Source: Cadophora sp. MPI-SDFR-AT-0126 (taxonomy: Eukaryota; Ascomycota; Leotiomycetes; Helotiales; Ploettnerulaceae). Taken from it: 64,000 bases of DNA. Numbering within the stretch: position 1 is the first letter of the stretch; every line of letters starts with the position of its first letter. The notes below the pieces were generated by a model. The model was not told the origin of the DNA, searched no databases, and saw only the letters and a list, made by a program, of their open reading frames with translations. The DNA lies in the NCBI GenBank assembly GCA_020747065.1, contig JAGMVK010000009.1, forward strand, positions 1,674,001-1,738,000, written 5' to 3'. The position numbers and the translations under genes are program-made. Shown here piece by piece: positions 57,823-64,000 of the stretch.

Positions 57823-60800
57823 ATGATGGAGACGAGTAGCGAGCAAGCGAATCTATCTAGAAGTTCGTCGCCCTTCATGTTTGAACCGCTAATGGCGAAC
57901 GTCAACAACGGTGAGCAGCCAGCCGGCATGGACGATTCCGTTTCTCCTTCTCCCAATTTCGATCTCGTGGAATTCAAGGCCAACCTGAATGCTTGCTTGA
58001 AGTCAATCAAGAGCTCAGGTACTTTTGCAACCTTCAATCGCATGAGGAATGTCCCGGACCCTGGCATCTATCTGAAGAGCATTGCTACTTCTATTTCGCT
58101 TCCTTTGTCAGACGACGATGCACAAAATATCAAGGCAGCAAGCCATGCGGTACACTCTGTCAAAGGTGGTGCAATTCTCAACGATTCGAATGTGTGGGAG
58201 ATTTCCGCCAATGCTCTCGAAATTAACAATGACGCGTGGAAGAAGGATCTCAGTAGCCTTGTCAATACTGCCTGTTCTGACCTTGGTCTATACATGACTG
58301 GCGACAGGAAGTTTTCCCGCACACTACATGACTCAAGATCTACTGAGGTTTCTGCTAAGCTCTCAAAGTTGCTGCTGTACGAAAACGGCGCCCGGCCTGA
58401 GCCCAGAATGTGGTGAGTTCTCTGAATATGTCTAGACAGACACTTCCTAATCTTTATAGTTCTGACAGTGTTCCCGGCATCTTTGCAACTGTTTTCATAA
58501 TGCTCCCAGCCCAATATTGTGGTGGCAAAATCACAGCCACCCATATCGGGGAAAAGAAGGTGTTTGATCCCTCTCAATGTTCGGCATCCTGGACTGCCTG
58601 GTAACGAAGAACAAAACATCCTGCGTTTCAAACTTCAACTGACGGGTTAATAGGTTTTTGAATACGGACTATGAAATCGAACCGATTTTGACAGGTCGTC
58701 GATTAGTCCTCCAGTACCACCTCATTCATGCTGTATACAACTCTACAATACTGGCAGAGAAAGCTAGAGATGACGCCCGAATTGCTCAGCTCCGCGAAAT
58801 TATGTCGAGCTGGAGACTGAACTCCCACAACGATCAGTACCCAAAGACACTGGGGTATGTACTTGATCACTGGTACCCCAGCTATGTTAACCAGTACAGT
58901 CTGAAGGGCCGTGATTACCATGTTGTTTCCCATCTTCGAGACACCTGTGAAGAGTACGGACTCTCGCTCTACATTGCTGAACTTGAGATCGAGATTTCTG
59001 GTGTTCGTGGCGATGATGACGAAATTGTTGCACCCGTCAATGGCAAAGGGACTGAGGCCCGGCACGTCGGCTTCAGGCAGACGAACTTGATCGACACTCC
59101 GTTCTGAGAAAAGTCTATGACCTTGATGGAACTGAAATCGAACGATGGCTAGATTTTGATGAACAACTCCTTGTGCAGCAGAACGAATTTGCCGGTGTGG
59201 ATTCTGATAAGGACTATGTGGATCTGGACGAGGAGCGCGACCCGACTCTCGCAGCAAAAGGTCACGTCCCACTGCAGCATAGCTACCACAAAACGGTAAG
59301 ACTTTGCCAATGCTTCTGGCGGTTCTTGAGCTAATCACCGAAGTGAAGATTGCAGTTATCATGCCAAAGTCTTACCGAGCTACGTTTTTCATCGGCCCTT
59401 ACCTTGACTTCGAAAGCAAATGTTACCAACGAGGCGAGAGAGGGATCCGAAAACCAACCGAAATTACTTCTCTTTTTGAAGAGTTTTCGAGCGATTTGGC
59501 TCGCAACCCAGACGATGTTGACATCTTGATTGGCCTTCAGCAGATATGTGAACTGGTTAACCGCCGATCGCAAGATTCGATAGCCTCTGGGGCTCCATAT
59601 CTCCGCGCTGAACGTGTAACAAGATACAACCCTTACTTCTCGGAAGAATTCAGAATCCGAATCTTGTCGACGTGTGTCGATATCGGTAGCAAGGAGATGT
59701 TTCTGGAAGCATATGATCTTGGTCCCGAGACATTGCCACCTTCGGCTTTCCGTAGTATCGGCGAGGCGATTGCGCGATTCAATCTATATTCGTTACTGCC
59801 AAAGTAGGTCTAATTCATTCAATGTCGCGAGATACATTAGCTGACTTTGGCGAAGGGTGACTGCTCGTTTGTTCATATCCTACCGTGAGCTTGACAATCA
59901 ACTCAAAGTCCTACAGGTAATCTGGGATGGTCTGATCAAGGAAGGTTATCGATTGGAGAAGAAGCCTGATGATGTATGCAAAAGCTGGATGAGGGACGCA
60001 ATACACCAAGCAGTCAGTCGTGACAGATTATACATCGGAACAGCAAACCATGGATACGCTCTGGCTTGCTGTTGCAGGAAATTGGCGAAACTTGCACTGG
60101 ATGACATATACAAAAAGTAAGTATTGAAGGCACAACCATGAGCTGTTCTGATAATAATTGGCAGGTTACTCTCCGTTGTAAAGAAGCAAATCGACGAGCA
60201 CAAGAACGCCACCAATACTGCCATGGCGTTTCTAGCATCCATCTTCGATGACGGAGGGACTGAACCACTACCCCAGAATCTTGCGAATGACATCTTCCTT
60301 AAAGTGGTCCTTGGATTAGCGAAACGATTCAAAATTGAGAGTTGCGCTTATGATGCCCGCAGAAAGTCTCAGCAGATTGACCAATTCTTAACATTGTTTG
60401 ACCGCAGCTATCAGCTTGGACTTCTGAATGAAATGCACATGATTGTGTCAAGGGTGATCTCCAGCTCTATGGACGAGGGTAATTTCTATATGAGGCGATT
60501 CAACAACTGCCTCCTACCTATACTCAAGCGCCTCGCGGTCTGGATGTCAAAGAAGCTGATTCCTGCTCAAGACTCGCCAGTTCGGGCTCTTTTCCAGGGA
60601 ATATTGCCTGTACACATCAAAAGATTTGTTAAAGCGGAACCGCAGCCACCTACTGATTGGGCTCGACCAAGAGCAGCGACATCCTGCCCTTGCCCCGACC
60701 ATACCGCCCTGAACAAATTCCTTCAAAACTCAAACCAGGAAGTTGACAAATTCATCATGAGTTTATGGCGGCAGAACCATATTCAAGCCGCAGTAGACAA

Positions 60801-61118
60801 GACCTCTTTCTACACAGACATTGATCGCAGTGCGAAGAAGCGAACTCTCATCATCATAAAGAACCATCAGAATCATTTTGTTGCTGATCACGAGGCATGG
60901 CAGAAACGCAAAGATACAGCAGCAGCAAATATCAAGAACCTTGGCTCTGAAGCGGAGTTGAGAGCCTACTTGGCGATCTTTATGAGCCTATCACAAACTG
61001 TTCTATCATTGAAGATGACCCATCTGTCAACAAGACACAACTTGATCATTCATCTCCAGTCGCCAAGCGAAAGGGTACGAAGAGAAAATTCATCGGGTTG
61101 AATGATGAGGACATTTAG
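57823..61118 (+). pseudogene. 2-oxoglutarate/Fe(II) oxygenase-like protein without metal ligands, with two frame breaks
   Basis: Exons: 57823-58412, 58460-58600, 58654-59295, 59349-59803, 59856-60116, 60165-61118; introns of 47, 53, 53, 52 and 48 nt. About 1,014 codons. The family core is KLLLYENGARPEPRM-CSDSVPGIF, then FIMLPAQYCGGKITATHIGE and NTDYEIEPILTGRRLVLQYH. In relatives the first part carries PHxDT and the last a His before PVTSG; here they read RMCS and Tyr. Downstream is a large helical region of unknown role and a Lys-rich tail ending GLNDEDI. Exon 3 and exon 6 are each one base short of what phase requires (breaks near 59,085 and 60,975). The conserved pattern resumes after each. 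Either a decaying gene or assembly errors; the ligand losses are independent of the breaks. Confidence 0.65.
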
Positions 61119-61424
61119 GGATCAGCTTTGCGGGTTAGTCTCATCGCATCTGTATCAGGCGTTCTGGGTTTGTGTTTGAGTTATGGCCTTTTTTATTCGC
61201 CTTGTCCATATTCCTAGCATCTTTTCTGCGTCGCATTCGGGTTAATTTGGAAGATGGAGCTCGAGGATTTACATACGAATACCCCGCGACAGGGATGAGA
61301 GGATATCTTGCTAGCAACAATGAAACGCACCTTTCGAGTGGATTCATGTAGTTTACCGTGAAAATGTGGGTATTATAGGACAGTAAATGCGTACAAAATG
61401 GCCCAGCAGATGCTCCTCGCCCAT
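61119..61424. other. Convergent intergenic region
   Basis: Short spacer between two convergent genes; no feature recognised. Confidence 0.5.
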
Positions 61425-64000
61425 CTACAACCTCTCAATATTCTCAAACAGCTCATCTCCATCTCTCTTCCTCTTACCCGGTACCGACGCCTCACCTGGC
61501 TGCACCGCATTCTTCGGAGAAGTCGTCGAACACTTCGTACTTGCCCACCTGTAAGGCGTAGCACAATACCCACGAGTCGTCCCATCCAGCTGATCTTCCG
61601 AGCCCGGAAACGCCATACAAGCACCGCCAGTGGTCCCACTCCCGCACTTCTCCCCAACATATGGACATAGATTTACACATCCTGGCCGAGATATCTTCTT
61701 CCCAGGAGTGAGTGTGCTGCAATATGCGTAGCTCTGATCGCAGATTGTGTTCACATTTGAGCAGAAGAGCTCAGAAGTTGTAGCGCTGACTTGGCACTTC
61801 TCTGCTCTGACCGGTCCTGTTGCTTTGACTTGATTACTGGTCTTTTTGGGGGCAGTCTTGAAGTCTTTTGCGGCTTCGATTCCGGGTCCGGAATTGGAAT
61901 TGAAAATCCCGTTGATGATGGATCCCAATTTCACCCCCGATGTTTCGACTGCAAATGGAGCAGGCAAGACTGACGCTGGTGGTAGTTTGGTATCCGTTGC
62001 GTCGGTATTTGAATAATCAGTCGAGTGCTTGACACAGAGCTCTGGTTTGCTCCACATCGCATCTGCCGCGTACTTCCACAGATTCGCGAAGTTGATGACT
62101 GTATCTGGCGTGAAGAAGATTCGGCAATCTGCTGCATCGTATTGGAACTGGAGTGGTATCTCCTCACCTTTCCTGATCTGGTCTCGTAAATTCAGAGTCG
62201 CGTAAGTGATCTCGACCTCGAGCGCTGTGGAGCGGTCGGGGAGGAAGTCGGCGGGCTGCTTGTTGTATTCGCGGATTGTCTGGGTGTCTGCGATGTCACT
62301 GTCAAGTTGAGTGTCGATTCCGTACGCGCGGACACCTCTCGTCAATCTGAATGTAGTCAGTCACGCGTTGTTAAATAAATTTTTTTTGAAAGGATTCCTT
62401 ACCCAACAGCTTGCATTGGTCCATAGCTTGGCCTGCCACCGACTACCACAGTCTTCACTCCGGCCTCGTTATGCATCATCTCAACGAACATCGAGCAGCT
62501 CGAAGAACAAACTCCGTCAGTGAGAATGACGATGTCGTCAGCGGCGAACAATTGAGGCTTCTCAGTGACGCTCTTGTCATATCCTGTGATAATGAAGCCG
62601 TCGGTATATGCTTCAAGTGCAAGGGAATCGAAGAGAGGATCTTCGAGGTTGTATCGTTGCTGTCACACCATTAGCCGAGGTCAAGTGGGGTCGAATGTTT
62701 ACAAACCGTGGTAGTAAAACCATCCCCGTTGGATACATGTGGTCCGAAGAACTCTTCCCAAGATCCAAATGGTTGATTTGTCTCCGCATTCAGTCTAGTT
62801 GGTGCTACCCACTCGTTGGCGTAGAGATACGTGTAGTCATCATCATCACTGGGAAGAGTCTTGAAATAATCAGTCATCGCTTTTCCCATTATGTTTGCCG
62901 ACGGTTGTGCTCGAAGACGACTGCCACCGTATGGGTCGATTTTGGGGAAGAACTGCTTGAACGTATCGGTGCTATGGTATGAGTGGTAAGCAGCCATCTT
63001 ATACGCGATGAGGGATTTGACTAACGCTAGTAATGCATCTCCTCCAAAGTTTCGCTGCAAGTCGATAACAATCTTCTTCATTCCTCTCGAATGAGCAGTA
63101 CTGATGAATCGTCCAACAACAGAGGAGTACTCGTCCACTGTATCTCCATATTCTTGGAAACTTGGAATGCTCAGAACAGCGATGTCATCTGGCAGGAAGT
63201 ACCCCGACAGGAAGCCGCCTCCAAAGGTTCCAAGATTTTCTTGAGCAATGTCTGGAGATGGGTATGCCGCATTGTTCCATCTGGTAGGAGAAGGTATTGC
63301 TGTTGAAGTTGCAGTGGCTGAAGTTTGCGATTGAGTTACGGCCGAACTTTCGTCTTCTTCCTCTTCCTCCTCGTCTTCTGGAACAGGTTCTGGATTGTAC
63401 GATGCAGGCCACCATCCCAGCACAAACGAGTTGTAGAAGTCACCTCCCGTTTCCAATGGTCCGGTCTCGCCTAGAGAGACATGAGTCAATTACATAATTC
63501 GGGTCAGAGTGTTCGACTTACTGTCGCCGAGGAAGATTCCTTTCCACGGGGTAGTCACTTTCGTCTTATTCTCGAACCCAATCACGAGCTGCTCGCCAGG
63601 GTAGAAAGTACTTCCACCTCCCCATATACTCGGCATTCCCTGAATGACCTGCGCAGGACTACTCATGAGCTGATTCCAATCGGTGTGTGATTCGCGTCCT
63701 CCGATAGCATTCTCTGCAGCGAAACGAGTAAGATAGTCGGTAACATCCTGACCGTCTAGTGTCACAATCGGGGATGGCTTCCAGACTCCTCCATCTCTTT
63801 GACTCTGGAAAATGTCGCCTGTAGATTGTTACGAATTACTTCAGACTGCGAGGAATCTTTTGCTCACTAGCGACGTAGACTTTTGGGAGTTCGATTCCAT
63901 CTTCAGATACAGATATTATTCTGTAGCTGGTACCAAACGCGAAGACGCCCAGAATTCCAGAAGCCAAGTCGAAATGATCATCATGTGCAGAGTAAATCAA
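61425..64000 (-). CDS. S41-family secreted peptidase-like protein, 5' end beyond window
   Basis: Exons: 64000-63868 (open at the edge), 63818-63522, 63470-62707, 62659-62403, 62346-61425; introns of 49, 51, 47 and 56 nt with consistent phases, at least 790 codons. The order matches fungal S41 (C-terminal processing peptidase-like) proteins: a DGQDVTDYLTRFA region like the PDZ-linked part, IAVLSIPSFQEYGDT, KKIVIDLQRNFGGDALLALV and then ILTDGVCSSSCSMFVEMMHN, in which a Ser of SSSC is the likely nucleophile. VVVGGRPSYGPMQAVG follows. The last 150 residues are Cys-rich (CSNVNTICDQSYAYC, CVNLCPYVGEKCGSG) and end in a basic tail. An acidic Glu/Asp-rich insert precedes the catalytic part. Secretion is expected but the signal peptide lies outside the window. 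Confidence 0.88.

Noticed and set aside
1..64000. CRISPR array, rRNA or bacterial operon structure
   Set aside because: No regular spaced repeats, no rRNA-like sequence; genes have spliceosomal introns.

Overview
This window comes from a filamentous ascomycete (Pezizomycotina). Genes are broken by many short introns (about 44-130 nt) with fungal GTRNGT donors and CTAAY/CTGAC branch sites close to the acceptor. The gene content is typical of that group: a HET-domain gene, a DUF6594 gene, several F-box-like/DUF7730-type genes, berberine-bridge oxidase, purine nucleoside permease, IKS1-type kinase, COX10, and two families of MFS transporter. A dothideomycete is plausible but the sequence alone does not prove it. 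No rRNA, convincing tRNA, CRISPR or plasmid feature was seen. Gene models below were built by hand from open frames, splice signals and phase arithmetic.

Layout. 1-6026: 3' part of a very large minus-strand C2H2-type protein that runs off the left edge. 7496-9470: secreted FAD-linked oxidase with a 12-nt micro-exon. 10087-13479: divergent pair, a DUF6594 membrane protein and a STAND/HeLo-like N-terminal domain joined to a retropepsin-like domain; a relic of the oxidase's last exon lies just beyond (13951-14039), so the pair is sandwiched between two copies of that exon. 14533-15914: purine nucleoside permease. 15915-19229: 3.3 kb with no gene. 19230-21480: IKS1-like kinase. 21990-23957: two F-box-like genes, the second frameshifted. 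24738-27332: HET gene with frame breaks. 27333-31519: repeats, a poly-C tract, a jacalin-like lectin gene and a decayed Tc1/mariner transposase. 33246-39405: MFS drug/polyamine-type transporter, COX10 and a Myb-like regulator. 41895-44011: sugar transporter. 45029-50547: three more F-box-like genes, one frameshifted and one carrying a ubiquitin-interacting motif. 51115-53702: ice-binding-like (DUF3494) domain on a Ser/Thr stalk with a GPI-anchor signal. 55896-57377: GrpB-family protein and a small unknown gene. 57823-61118: a 2-oxoglutarate oxygenase-like protein that has lost its iron ligands and also carries two frame breaks. 61425-64000: S41-family secreted peptidase running off the right edge.

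Most notable: (i) the retropepsin/STAND-N fusion and its sandwiched setting, (ii) the pseudo-dioxygenase, (iii) the GPI-anchored ice-binding-like adhesin, (iv) the jacalin-like protein with a hydrophobic helical N-terminus, and (v) the concentration of single-base frame breaks in accessory genes while about 24 kb of other coding sequence is clean.
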